Positions 6,751 to 12,569 of a stretch of 16,196 nt of DNA are shown here, in pieces; the first letter of the stretch is position 1; each line of letters begins with the position of its first letter. The notes under the pieces are model-generated. The model was not told the origin of the DNA. It did not search any database and worked only from the letters and a program-made list of their open reading frames with translations. A program made the translations under genes and the position numbers. This DNA comes from Miltoncostaeaceae bacterium (GTDB taxonomy: Bacteria; Actinomycetota; Thermoleophilia; Miltoncostaeales; Miltoncostaeaceae): positions 1-16,196 of the forward strand of contig JAUVQP010000014.1 of NCBI GenBank assembly GCA_030598075.1, given 5' to 3'.

Positions 6751-7761
6751 ATGTCCGTAAGCGCAGGCCAGATCCCAGACACGTCTGTCCTTCAGGCGAT
6801 CGGGGACCGCCGGAGCATTCGATACTTCGACCCCGACAAGAAGGTCGAGGACTGGCAGATCCAGACGATCCTCCAGGCCGCCCGCCTCGCCTCGTGTCAG
6901 GGCAACATCAACGCCACCGAGGCCATCGTCGTCCAGAAGGAAACCTGTGACATCTGGGACGAGATCGAGGAGTGCGTCTCGGGCTTCAACGTCCAGATGA
7001 TCAACCAGTGCTCGCACCTCATCCTCTGGCTCACGAACCTCAACGCCTGGTACGGGCGGGCCAACGACGGTCTTTCGAGCCTTGCCCTGTCGGGCGCGCT
7101 CACCAAGTACCACGGCTGGAACTACGAGTTCACGATGACGCAGACGGTCCCGCGTCTGATGAGCTTCCCGACCGAGCGTACCGAGATTCTGCTCCGCTTC
7201 GAGACCGGGCAGGCGCTCGGCTCGGCGTTGGTCGCCAGCGCCTCGCTCGGCCTCGGCAACTGCCTCCTCGCGTTCGGCCGTAAGCCGGGCGGCGTCGAGA
7301 AGGCCTTCGGCCTGGGTCCCAACCTCAAGTTCACGTGGGGCCACGCCGTCGGCATTCCGCTCGAGGACGCCAAGGCCGGCGGTCAGCGCCCGCGGCTCAA
7401 GTTCGAGAAGCTGTTCCACAAGGACACCTACGGCAACCCGCTGATGCCGGACGCCGCCGTCGACGCGGCACTCACGGACAAGGGCATGCTCCAGGAGCAG
7501 GCTCCGCTGCCCGGGCGCATGGAGGAGATCGACGCGCTGGCCGCGCAGTTCTCGCGTGACCCGGGCGTCGTCTCGTGGCCCGAGAAGGAAGTCAAGCGGC
7601 TCATGGCCGACGACGACTGGGACTTCGGTCCCCGCATCAGGACGCATGCCGAGGAGGTCGTGGCTGCCGGCGGTCTCCCCGACTACCCCGAGGAGATGCG
7701 CGAGACCTTCCAGAAGCTCATGGAAGAGCACGGTCTCGACACCAGCAAGTACCTCAGCTAG
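6751..7761 (+). CDS. long nitroreductase-fold (FMN) oxidoreductase
   Basis: At 336 residues this is well above the usual 170-220 of nitroreductases. The N-terminal third has the FMN-phosphate motif RRSIRYF (20-26), then helices like those of the family (LQAARLASCQGNINATEA). The C-terminal half of the fold is visible as the dimer helix ETGQALGSALVASASLGLGN (151-170) and the strand HAVGIPLED. A roughly 65-residue insert (about 80-145; Trp/Tyr/Asn-rich) separates the halves, and about 110 mostly polar, helical residues follow the core. It probably reduces a small substrate with NAD(P)H in the cytoplasm, but the substrate is unknown. I chose the ATG at 6751 because AGGGGGG lies just upstream; the longer frame from 6664 runs through the promoter. 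Codons end almost uniformly in C or G, and Asn and Lys are commoner than in its neighbours, compatible with high expression. An intrinsic terminator follows. Confidence 0.8.
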   Translation: MSVSAGQIPDTSVLQAIGDRRSIRYFDPDKKVEDWQIQTILQAARLASCQGNINATEAIVVQKETCDIWDEIEECVSGFNVQMINQCSHLILWLTNLNAWYGRANDGLSSLALSGALTKYHGWNYEFTMTQTVPRLMSFPTERTEILLRFETGQALGSALVASASLGLGNCLLAFGRKPGGVEKAFGLGPNLKFTWGHAVGIPLEDAKAGGQRPRLKFEKLFHKDTYGNPLMPDAAVDAALTDKGMLQEQAPLPGRMEEIDALAAQFSRDPGVVSWPEKEVKRLMADDDWDFGPRIRTHAEEVVAAGGLPDYPEEMRETFQKLMEEHGLDTSKYLS

Positions 7762-7786
7762 ACGAGCGCGACCACGCGGCTCATCG

Positions 7787-7829
7787 CGGCCCCCTCGCCC
7801 CTTCAGGGCGGCGGGGCCGTCGTCGTTTT
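7787..7829 (+). terminator. intrinsic terminator after the nitroreductase-like gene
   Basis: CGGCCCC (7787-7793) pairs with GGGGCCG (7813-7819), and inside it CGCCC (7796-7800) pairs with GGGCG (7806-7810) around CTTCA. The stem is followed by TCGTCGTTTTC, a short T-rich tail. It lies 26 nt past the stop codon and insulates the tRNA gene. Confidence 0.65.
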
Positions 7830-7850
7830 CGGGTCGTCTCCCGGGCGGGC

Positions 7851-7856
7851 TACGCT
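7851..7856 (+). promoter_or_regulatory. candidate -10 box of the tRNA-Arg gene
   Basis: TACGCT matches TANNNT and ends 15 nt before the mature tRNA 5' end, leaving a short 5' leader for RNase P to remove. A TTTTCG about 19 nt upstream is a weak -35 candidate, but it overlaps the tail of the terminator. Confidence 0.4.
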
Positions 7857-7871
7857 ACGGTGAGCTTGCGA

Positions 7872-7944
7872 GCGCCCGTAGCTCAGTGGACAGAGCGGCT
7901 GCCTTCTAAGCAGCGGGTCGCAGGTTCGAGTCCTGCCGGGCGCG
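7872..7944 (+). tRNA. tRNA-Arg (anticodon UCU)
   Basis: The full cloverleaf folds by eye. Acceptor GCGCCCG (7872-7878) pairs with CGGGCGC (7937-7943). The D stem is GCTC/GAGC. The anticodon stem GCTGC/GCAGC holds the loop CTTCTAA, so the anticodon is TCT at 7905-7907. The variable loop is GGGTC, and the T stem GCAGG/CCTGC holds TTCGAGT. The discriminator base is G. The 3' CCA is not encoded, so it must be added by the CCA-adding enzyme. This tRNA reads AGA and possibly AGG, rare codons in this GC-rich DNA. The gene converges on modC, which ends 48 nt away. Confidence 0.97.
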
Positions 7945-7958
7945 TCTCCATCCCGGTT

Positions 7959-7970
7959 GGCGCCGGCGCC
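7959..7970. repeat. 12-bp GC palindrome between tRNA-Arg and modC
   Basis: GGCGCCGGCGCC is a perfect self-complementary sequence in the short gap between two convergent genes. It might assist termination in either direction, but it is short and composition alone could explain it. Confidence 0.3.
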
Positions 7971-7991
7971 GGCGGCGAGGGCGGGAGCGCA

Positions 7992-9065
7992 TCAATGCCC
8001 GCTGCCTTCACCCTCGGTTCGGGCGGCCCCGGCCGGCGCGGGCAGCAGCCTGGTGGTGCCCGCCTTGAAGGACGCGACCATCGGCTCGCCCTCGGCGACG
8101 CCGAGGCGCTCCGCGGACGCGGCGGTGATCTCGGCGACGAGGGGCCCCACGCGTACGCGGAGCCGGTTGCCGACGGGCACGGCCGAGAGGACCGTCCCGT
8201 CGATCGCGTTCTGCCGAGAGTCCGCCGCGGGAGGATCCCGCGAGAGGCTGACGTCCCACGGGTAGACGACCGCCGCCGAGCGGCCGGCTAGGTCGTCGGT
8301 GGAATAGATGCAGAGGCCCTCGTCGGTGCGCAACTCGGTGAGCCCGTTCCCCAGCGGCCTCGCAACGCCGTGCAGCAGGGTCCCGCCCGCCAGGCGGGCC
8401 ACGAAGGGGTCGGCCGGGGCGGACACGAGCTCCGCCGCCGAGCCGAGCTGTCGCACGCGGCCCTCGACGAGCACGCCGACCCGATCGCCGAGGGTCGCGG
8501 CGTCCTCGAAGTCGTGAGTGACCAGGAGCGTCGGCAAGGACAGCTCGGCGAGCAGGGCCGCCAGCTCCGCTCGTACGGTCGCCCCGGTCTCGGCATCGAG
8601 GGCCGACAGGGGCTCGTCCAGCAGCAGAACGCGCGGTTCGCGGGCGAGGGCGCGGGCGAGAGCCACGCGTTGGCGCTCGCCGCCGCTCAGCTCCGTAGGC
8701 CTCGCCTCGGCCAGGTGCGACACGCCAAACCGCTCCAGGAGCTCCCCGGCTCGCCGCCGACCGCCGAAGGCGACGTTGTCGGCGACCGAAAGATGGGGGA
8801 AGAGGGCATAGCCCTGAAAGAGGAAGCCCACCGAGCGCTCCTCGGGCCGCAGATCGATGCTCTTGGCGGCGTCGAACCACGTCTCGTCGCCCAGCGCCAC
8901 CCTGCCGTTCCCGGGCCGCGCGAGCCCCGCGACCGCTCGGAGCACCGACGTCTTGCCGGCCCCGGAGGGTCCGACGAGTGCCAGCGTCTCGGCGCCTACG
9001 CGGAGGTCGAGCCGGAGCTCGAACGCGCGAAGCGGAAGAGAGATGTCGAGGGTGAGGATGTCCAT
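7992..9065 (-). CDS. modC: molybdate ABC transporter ATP-binding protein ModC
   Basis: This 357-residue ATPase powers molybdate (possibly tungstate) uptake through ModB. The nucleotide-binding domain has Walker A GPSGAGKT (32-39), Q-loop Q84, signature LSGGE (126-130), Walker B LLLDEP (147-152) and switch H184 in VTHDF. A C-terminal TOBE/Mop-type regulatory domain (about 280-340; GTVLSAVPVGNRLRVRVG... EITAASAERLGV) is typical of ModC and can bind oxyanion. The ATG at 9065 gives the expected N-terminus (MDILTLDISLPLR). It lies inside modB, with a 70-nt overlap and no Shine-Dalgarno, so translation is probably coupled to modB. It is the last gene of the mod operon. CysA-like sulfate ATPases share the fold, but the neighbouring ModA and Mop-domain regulator favour molybdate. 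Confidence 0.93.
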   Translation of the reverse strand: MDILTLDISLPLRAFELRLDLRVGAETLALVGPSGAGKTSVLRAVAGLARPGNGRVALGDETWFDAAKSIDLRPEERSVGFLFQGYALFPHLSVADNVAFGGRRRAGELLERFGVSHLAEARPTELSGGERQRVALARALAREPRVLLLDEPLSALDAETGATVRAELAALLAELSLPTLLVTHDFEDAATLGDRVGVLVEGRVRQLGSAAELVSAPADPFVARLAGGTLLHGVARPLGNGLTELRTDEGLCIYSTDDLAGRSAAVVYPWDVSLSRDPPAADSRQNAIDGTVLSAVPVGNRLRVRVGPLVAEITAASAERLGVAEGEPMVASFKAGTTRLLPAPAGAARTEGEGSGH

Positions 9066-9832
9066 GCCGGGAGAAGTCGGACCAAAAGGAGGAGCGCGCC
9101 GCTGACCAGAACCAGGAGGGCTCCCAGCGCGAGCGCGGTCGTGAAGTCGGTATCCAGCTCGGCGTAGATCGCGAGCGGGAGGGTCTCGGTGACGCCGGGA
9201 AGGCTCCCGGCGAACATGATTGTGGCGCCGAACTCTCCGAGGCCCCGCGCGAAGGCGAGCGCCGAGCCGACCGAGAGGCCCGCCCAGGCCATGGGCAGGG
9301 CGACGCGACCGAAGACCCTGCGCGGCGTGGCCCCGAGGGTCCGGGCCGCATCGAGCACCTCGCGGTCGACGGACTCGAAGGACGAGATCGCCTGACGCAC
9401 GTAGAACGGGCTCGCGACGAAGAGGATGGCCAGGATCACCGCGGCCTGGGTGAAGGGTAGGGAGACCCCGAACGCCTCCAACTCGCCTCCGAGCAGCCCT
9501 CGGCGGCCGAACGCCGCGAGGAGCCCGATGCCGGCGACGGCCGGAGGGAGCACCAGCGGCAGCTCGATGAGGGCGACGAGGGCTCCACGGCCGCGGAAGC
9601 GACGCATCGCCAGCAGATAGGCCGCCGGCGTTCCGACCAGCAGGATGATCACGTGCGCGATCACGCTCGTCTTCAAGCTCACGAGCAGTGCATCGAGCGC
9701 GGCCGGGCTCCCGAGCTGGGCGATCAGCTCGCCGATCGGCACGCGTAGGAACAGGCCCGCGAGCGGCAGGATCAGGAACGCGACCGTGATGGTCGTGGCC
9801 GCGAGCAGCAGCAGGTCGAAGCCCCTTCTCAC
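8996..9832 (-). CDS. modB: molybdate ABC transporter permease ModB
   Basis: The 278-residue inner-membrane permease forms the molybdate channel with ModC. About six hydrophobic helices are seen, the first at about 7-30. The cytoplasmic EAA loop that docks to the ATPase is EVLDAARTLGATPRRVFG (158-175), and RGLGEFGAT (196-204) is the typical ModB motif after it. The GTG at 9832 overlaps the modA stop (GTGA). The last roughly 20 residues, rich in Ser and Arg (TSSPSTSLFRFARSSSGS), come from the part that overlaps modC and look unlike normal ModB ends, which usually stop near the last helix. Confidence 0.92.
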   Translation of the reverse strand: MRRGFDLLLLAATTITVAFLILPLAGLFLRVPIGELIAQLGSPAALDALLVSLKTSVIAHVIILLVGTPAAYLLAMRRFRGRGALVALIELPLVLPPAVAGIGLLAAFGRRGLLGGELEAFGVSLPFTQAAVILAILFVASPFYVRQAISSFESVDREVLDAARTLGATPRRVFGRVALPMAWAGLSVGSALAFARGLGEFGATIMFAGSLPGVTETLPLAIYAELDTDFTTALALGALLVLVSGALLLLVRLLPAWTSSPSTSLFRFARSSSGSTSA

Positions 9833-10563
9833 GGCGCCACGAACCCGGCCCCGCCGAGCGCGGCTCGCCCCCGCGGTCCGAGCAGCCGCGCCACGAATGC
9901 CCGCGTGGCGGGGCGATCGCGCAGCAGCGTGACGCTGTAGCGGATGCGGGGCTGGGCGGCCGCGGGGATCTCGATCGAGCGAACCGCCGCCCCCCCGGCC
10001 TCGACGTCCGTGGCGTAGACGATGCCCGCATCGGCCTCTCCGAGGGCCACCTTGCCCATGACCCCGCGGGTGTCGCGCTCCTCGCTGGCGATGTTGTCGA
10101 GCGCCGCGCCGAGCCCCAGGCGGCGGAGCGCGACGCGCGCGTAGCGTCCGACCGGCGCACCCTCGGCGGCGAGCACCAAGCGGATCCCCGGTCGCGCGAG
10201 ATCCCCCACGGCTCGGATCGGTGCCGGGTTGTCGGCCGGAACGACGATGACCAGCCGGTTCGCCCCGAAGTCCACCACGCGTGCGGCGAGCCCCTCGCGC
10301 GCCAACTCGCGCGCGATCCGCGGGTCGGCAGAGACGTAGACGTCCGCTGGGGCGCCCTCGCGGATCTGCGCGGCGAGCTCGCCGGACCCGCCGAACCGGT
10401 AGCGCGGCTCGGGATCGACGAGTGGAAGCACGTCCGTCAGCGAGGCGGCCGCGAGCACGTCCACGCGGTCGTCGTCCCCGCCGCAACTCGCGGCGAGCAG
10501 GACGACGAGCAGCAGCCCCGCGGCGACACGCCTCAACGACCGCGCGCCGGGGGCGGGTCGCAC
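9829..10563 (-). CDS. modA: molybdate-binding lipoprotein ModA
   Basis: This is the extracellular substrate-binding component of the transporter, 244 residues. A basic n-region (RSLRR), a hydrophobic stretch (VAAGLLLVVLLAA) and the lipobox-like LAASC with C27 indicate a lipid-anchored protein. Family motifs follow: VLAAASLTDVL (36-46), FGGSGELAAQI (57-67), GAPADVYVSAD (70-80) and GEADAGIVYATD (175-186), covering the oxyanion site and hinge. It is slightly shorter than typical ModA. The first possible start is GTG at 10563, 31 nt inside the preceding regulator gene. A TTG at 10536 overlapping the regulator stop (TTGA) would give a shorter signal peptide and cannot be excluded. Confidence 0.92.
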   Translation of the reverse strand: MRPAPGARSLRRVAAGLLLVVLLAASCGGDDDRVDVLAAASLTDVLPLVDPEPRYRFGGSGELAAQIREGAPADVYVSADPRIARELAREGLAARVVDFGANRLVIVVPADNPAPIRAVGDLARPGIRLVLAAEGAPVGRYARVALRRLGLGAALDNIASEERDTRGVMGKVALGEADAGIVYATDVEAGGAAVRSIEIPAAAQPRIRYSVTLLRDRPATRAFVARLLGPRGRAALGGAGFVAP

Positions 10564-10931
10564 GTGATCATGACCGAGGTGGCCTTGACCATCGCCGTGG
10601 CGGCCTCGCCCTCTCGGAGCCCCATCTCCTCGGCGGCCTCGCGGGTGATGACGGCCACCACGCGGCTCGGTCCCACCACGTCCAGCTCGACCTGGGCGAG
10701 GAGGCCGTCGACGGACACACGCCGGACCACTCCGCGGAGCCGATTGCGGGCGCTGGTCGCGGAGGGGGGGTCGCCGCGCAGGCGGGCGACCTCGTCGGCC
10801 GGCACGAGTCTCCGGTTGGCGGCGTCGCGCTCGGTGGCGATCTTCCCGGCGCGATCCCAGCGGCGGAGGGTGTCGATGCTGATCCCGAGCGCGAGCGAGG
10901 CCTCACGGGCCGTCATGTAGTGCCTAGGCAT
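10533..10931 (-). CDS. helix-turn-helix/TOBE molybdate-responsive regulator
   Basis: The 132-residue protein joins a MerR/excisionase-type DNA-binding domain (about 5-52; TAREASLALGISIDTLRRWD...) to a single Mop/TOBE domain (about 63-125; ARNRLRGVVRRVSVDGLLAQ then VITREAAEEMGLREGE). Mop domains bind molybdate, so it most likely senses intracellular molybdate and controls the mod operon it heads. This differs from E. coli ModE, which has a winged helix and two TOBE domains. Other roles, such as a molybdate store, are possible because Mop domains also occur in molbindins. The ATG at 10931 has TAAGCT 7 nt upstream and no Shine-Dalgarno, suggesting a leaderless transcript. Confidence 0.85.
   Translation of the reverse strand: MPRHYMTAREASLALGISIDTLRRWDRAGKIATERDAANRRLVPADEVARLRGDPPSATSARNRLRGVVRRVSVDGLLAQVELDVVGPSRVVAVITREAAEEMGLREGEAATAMVKATSVMITCDPPPARGR
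10921..10930. promoter_or_regulatory. palindrome at the start of the mod operon
   Basis: TGCCTAGGCA is a perfect 10-bp palindrome covering the first codons of the regulator gene. The half-site TGCCT recurs at 10932 on the plus strand. It sits at the predicted transcription start, so a regulator bound there would block initiation. It could also simply be coding sequence. Confidence 0.25.
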
Positions 10932-10938
10932 TGCCTGG

Positions 10939-10944
10939 AGCTTA
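10939..10944 (-). promoter_or_regulatory. candidate -10 box of the mod operon (leaderless)
   Basis: Read on the minus strand this is TAAGCT, a TANNNT match, with 7 nt to the ATG of the regulator. It would drive the whole regulator-modABC transcript. Confidence 0.4.
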
Positions 10945-10989
10945 CTCGGTTTGCCGATCGCGTGCTGCGGTGCGTTGGCGCGTTTCGGC

Positions 10990-10995
10990 TAACGT
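10990..10995 (+). promoter_or_regulatory. candidate -10 box of the DUF1269-like gene
   Basis: TAACGT matches TANNNT. Initiation about 7 nt downstream would leave a leader of about 20 nt containing GGAGAG, a good ribosome-binding site for the GTG at 11021. Confidence 0.4.
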
Positions 10996-11020
10996 GGTGC
11001 GCGAGCGAGAGGAGAGCCGG

Positions 11021-11518
11021 GTGCCCAGCGAGATCGTCGCCGTTGCTTACGAGACCACCGATCGGGCGGACGCCGCCCTTGCCTATGTGCGGGAGCAGGA
11101 GGCCGCGAACCAGCTCGCCCTGGACGAGGTGGCCGTGGTGGTGTGCGGCGAGGATGGCGAGATGGAGACGCGCCTCGACGAACGCCCGCTGACCGACGGG
11201 GTGGGGCGGGGGGTCGCCGGAGCGCTGGTGGGAGGGATCATCGGAACGCTGCTCGGTCCCCTCGGGGTGGTGGCCGGCTTCGCCGCGGGTGGCGTGCTGG
11301 GCGCCGAGAGCGGTTCGGCTCACGAGATCCACAAGAGCTTCCTCGCCGAGATCAGGTCGGCGCTTGCCCCGGGCACCTCCGCCATCGTCGTCGCCGGCAC
11401 GCCGGGCGAGCTGACGTGGCTGAGCGGGCACGTTCCCGACCAGCTGCGGGGGCGCGTCGTTCGCACGACGCTCTCCGACGAGCAGCTTGCGCGCCTGCGG
11501 GAGAACGCGCCGTCCTAG
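11021..11518 (+). CDS. DUF1269-type glycine-zipper protein
   Basis: This 165-residue protein resembles the DUF1269 family of unknown function. An N-terminal alpha/beta half (about 1-60; EIVAVAYETTDRADAALAYV) is followed by a Gly-rich hydrophobic stretch (about 65-100; GVGRGVAGALVGGIIGTLLG, then GVVAGFAAGGVLGAESG). The spacing of glycines is that of a glycine zipper that may insert in the membrane. A second alpha/beta half (about 108-165; LAPGTSAIVVAG) closes the protein, the usual order for this family. The GTG at 11021 is preceded by GGAGAG. Actinobacterial members are often stress-associated, but nothing here shows that. The gene is divergent from the mod operon and lies 61 nt upstream of bioB. 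Confidence 0.8.
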   Translation: MPSEIVAVAYETTDRADAALAYVREQEAANQLALDEVAVVVCGEDGEMETRLDERPLTDGVGRGVAGALVGGIIGTLLGPLGVVAGFAAGGVLGAESGSAHEIHKSFLAEIRSALAPGTSAIVVAGTPGELTWLSGHVPDQLRGRVVRTTLSDEQLARLRENAPS

Positions 11519-11539
11519 CGCTGCGCCGCGCTCGTCACG

Positions 11540-11570
11540 CTTGATAGCGTCGCGCCGTGACGAGATCAAG
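11540..11570. promoter_or_regulatory. 31-bp dyad upstream of bioB (candidate BirA operator)
   Basis: The outer arms CTTGAT (11540-11545) and ATCAAG (11565-11570) are exact complements. The inner arms CGTC (11548-11551) and GACG (11559-11562) share the same centre (11555), and CG/GC at 11553-11554/11556-11557 also pair. Two mismatched pairs separate outer from inner arms. The dyad covers the bioB -10 box and predicted start. Its length and its TTG...CAA ends recall BirA operators (TTGTAAACC-N14-16-GGTTTACAA), though the internal bases differ. It could alternatively fold as an RNA hairpin ending the upstream transcript, but no T-tract follows. Confidence 0.45.
11545..11550 (+). promoter_or_regulatory. 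candidate -10 box of the biotin operon
   Basis: TAGCGT matches TANNNT, lies within the left half of the dyad and would start transcription near 11557. The leader of about 23 nt would contain the ribosome-binding site GGGGGAG before the GTG at 11580. Confidence 0.4.
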
Positions 11571-11579
11571 GGGGAGAGC

Positions 11580-12569
11580 GTGAGCATCGTTGCGGACCTG
11601 AGCGAGGAGCTGCTGAGCAGGAAGCGCTCCATCGAGCCCGACGAGGCCCGCGAGCTGGTGCGGCTTCCGGCCGAGGAGCTTCCCGCGCTCCTGTCGCTCG
11701 CGCACGAGGTGCGCCGCCACTGGTGGGGCGACGGGGTGGAGCTCGAGTCGCTCATCAGCGCGAAGACCGGCGGCTGCCAAGAGGACTGCGCGTTCTGCGC
11801 CCAGTCGATCCACTTCGACTCCCCGGCGCAGCGACACGCTTTTCTGCCGTTGGACGAGGTGCTCGGGGCGGCCCGGGCGACGGAGGCGTCGGGGGCGAGC
11901 GACTTCTGCATCGTGGTCGCCGTCCGCGGGCCGGATCGTCGGATGATGGACGACGTCCTGGAGGCGATCGGGGCGATCCGTGCCGACACGTCGCTCGAGG
12001 TCCACTGCTCGCTCGGCCTGCTCGAGCGCCACCAGGCCGAGGCCCTGCGCGACGCCGGCGTGCTCCGCTACAACCACAACCTCGAGGCCGCGAGGAGCTT
12101 CTTCCCCGAGATCGTCTCCACGCACACCTGGGAGGAGCGGGTCGAGACGTGCCGGCTCGTCAACGACGTCGGCATGGGCCTTTGCAGCGGCGGCATCATC
12201 GGCATGGGGGAGACCTGGGAGCAGCGCATCGAGCTCGCCTACCAGTTGCGCGAGCTCGGGCCGGTCGAGATCCCGCTCAACTTCCTGAACCCGCGACCCG
12301 GCACCCCGCTGGCGCATCGCGCCCCGCTACAACCCACCGAGGCGCTTCGCACGATCGCCATGTTCCGCCTGATCTTCCCGGACATCATCATCCGCTACGC
12401 CGGGGGGCGCGAGCTGGTCATGCGCGACGCCCAAGCGCTCGGGATCGTCGGCGGCGTCAACGGCATGATCGTCGGCAACTACCTGACCACGGCCGGCCGC
12501 CCGGCATCCGAGGACGTCCGCATGGTGGCCGACCTCGGCCAGGAGGTGGTGCGGAGGCGCGCCCAGTGA
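11580..12569 (+). CDS. bioB: biotin synthase BioB
   Basis: BioB is a radical SAM enzyme that inserts sulfur into dethiobiotin, the last step of biotin synthesis. In the 329-residue protein C66, C70 and C73 (GGCQEDCAFCAQS) bind the 4Fe-4S/SAM cluster. C110 (DFCIVV), C143 (HCSLG), C202 (LCSGGIIGMGET) and R272 (RYAGGRE) match the ligands of the sacrificial 2Fe-2S cluster. Length is normal (about 320-350). I chose the GTG at 11580 because GGGGGAG precedes it by 4 nt; the frame stays open upstream through the presumed operator, where the translation lacks family character. The stop overlaps the bioA start. Confidence 0.96.
   Translation: MSIVADLSEELLSRKRSIEPDEARELVRLPAEELPALLSLAHEVRRHWWGDGVELESLISAKTGGCQEDCAFCAQSIHFDSPAQRHAFLPLDEVLGAARATEASGASDFCIVVAVRGPDRRMMDDVLEAIGAIRADTSLEVHCSLGLLERHQAEALRDAGVLRYNHNLEAARSFFPEIVSTHTWEERVETCRLVNDVGMGLCSGGIIGMGETWEQRIELAYQLRELGPVEIPLNFLNPRPGTPLAHRAPLQPTEALRTIAMFRLIFPDIIIRYAGGRELVMRDAQALGIVGGVNGMIVGNYLTTAGRPASEDVRMVADLGQEVVRRRAQ

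Noticed and set aside
11540..11570. bioB dyad read as an intrinsic terminator of the DUF1269-like gene
   Set aside because: No T-run follows the right arm; the next bases are GGGGG, and the dyad overlaps the bioB -10 box. An operator is the better explanation, though a dual role is possible.
11545..11580. Biotin- or SAM-type riboswitch before bioB
   Set aside because: The predicted leader is only about 23 nt, too short for a known riboswitch aptamer.
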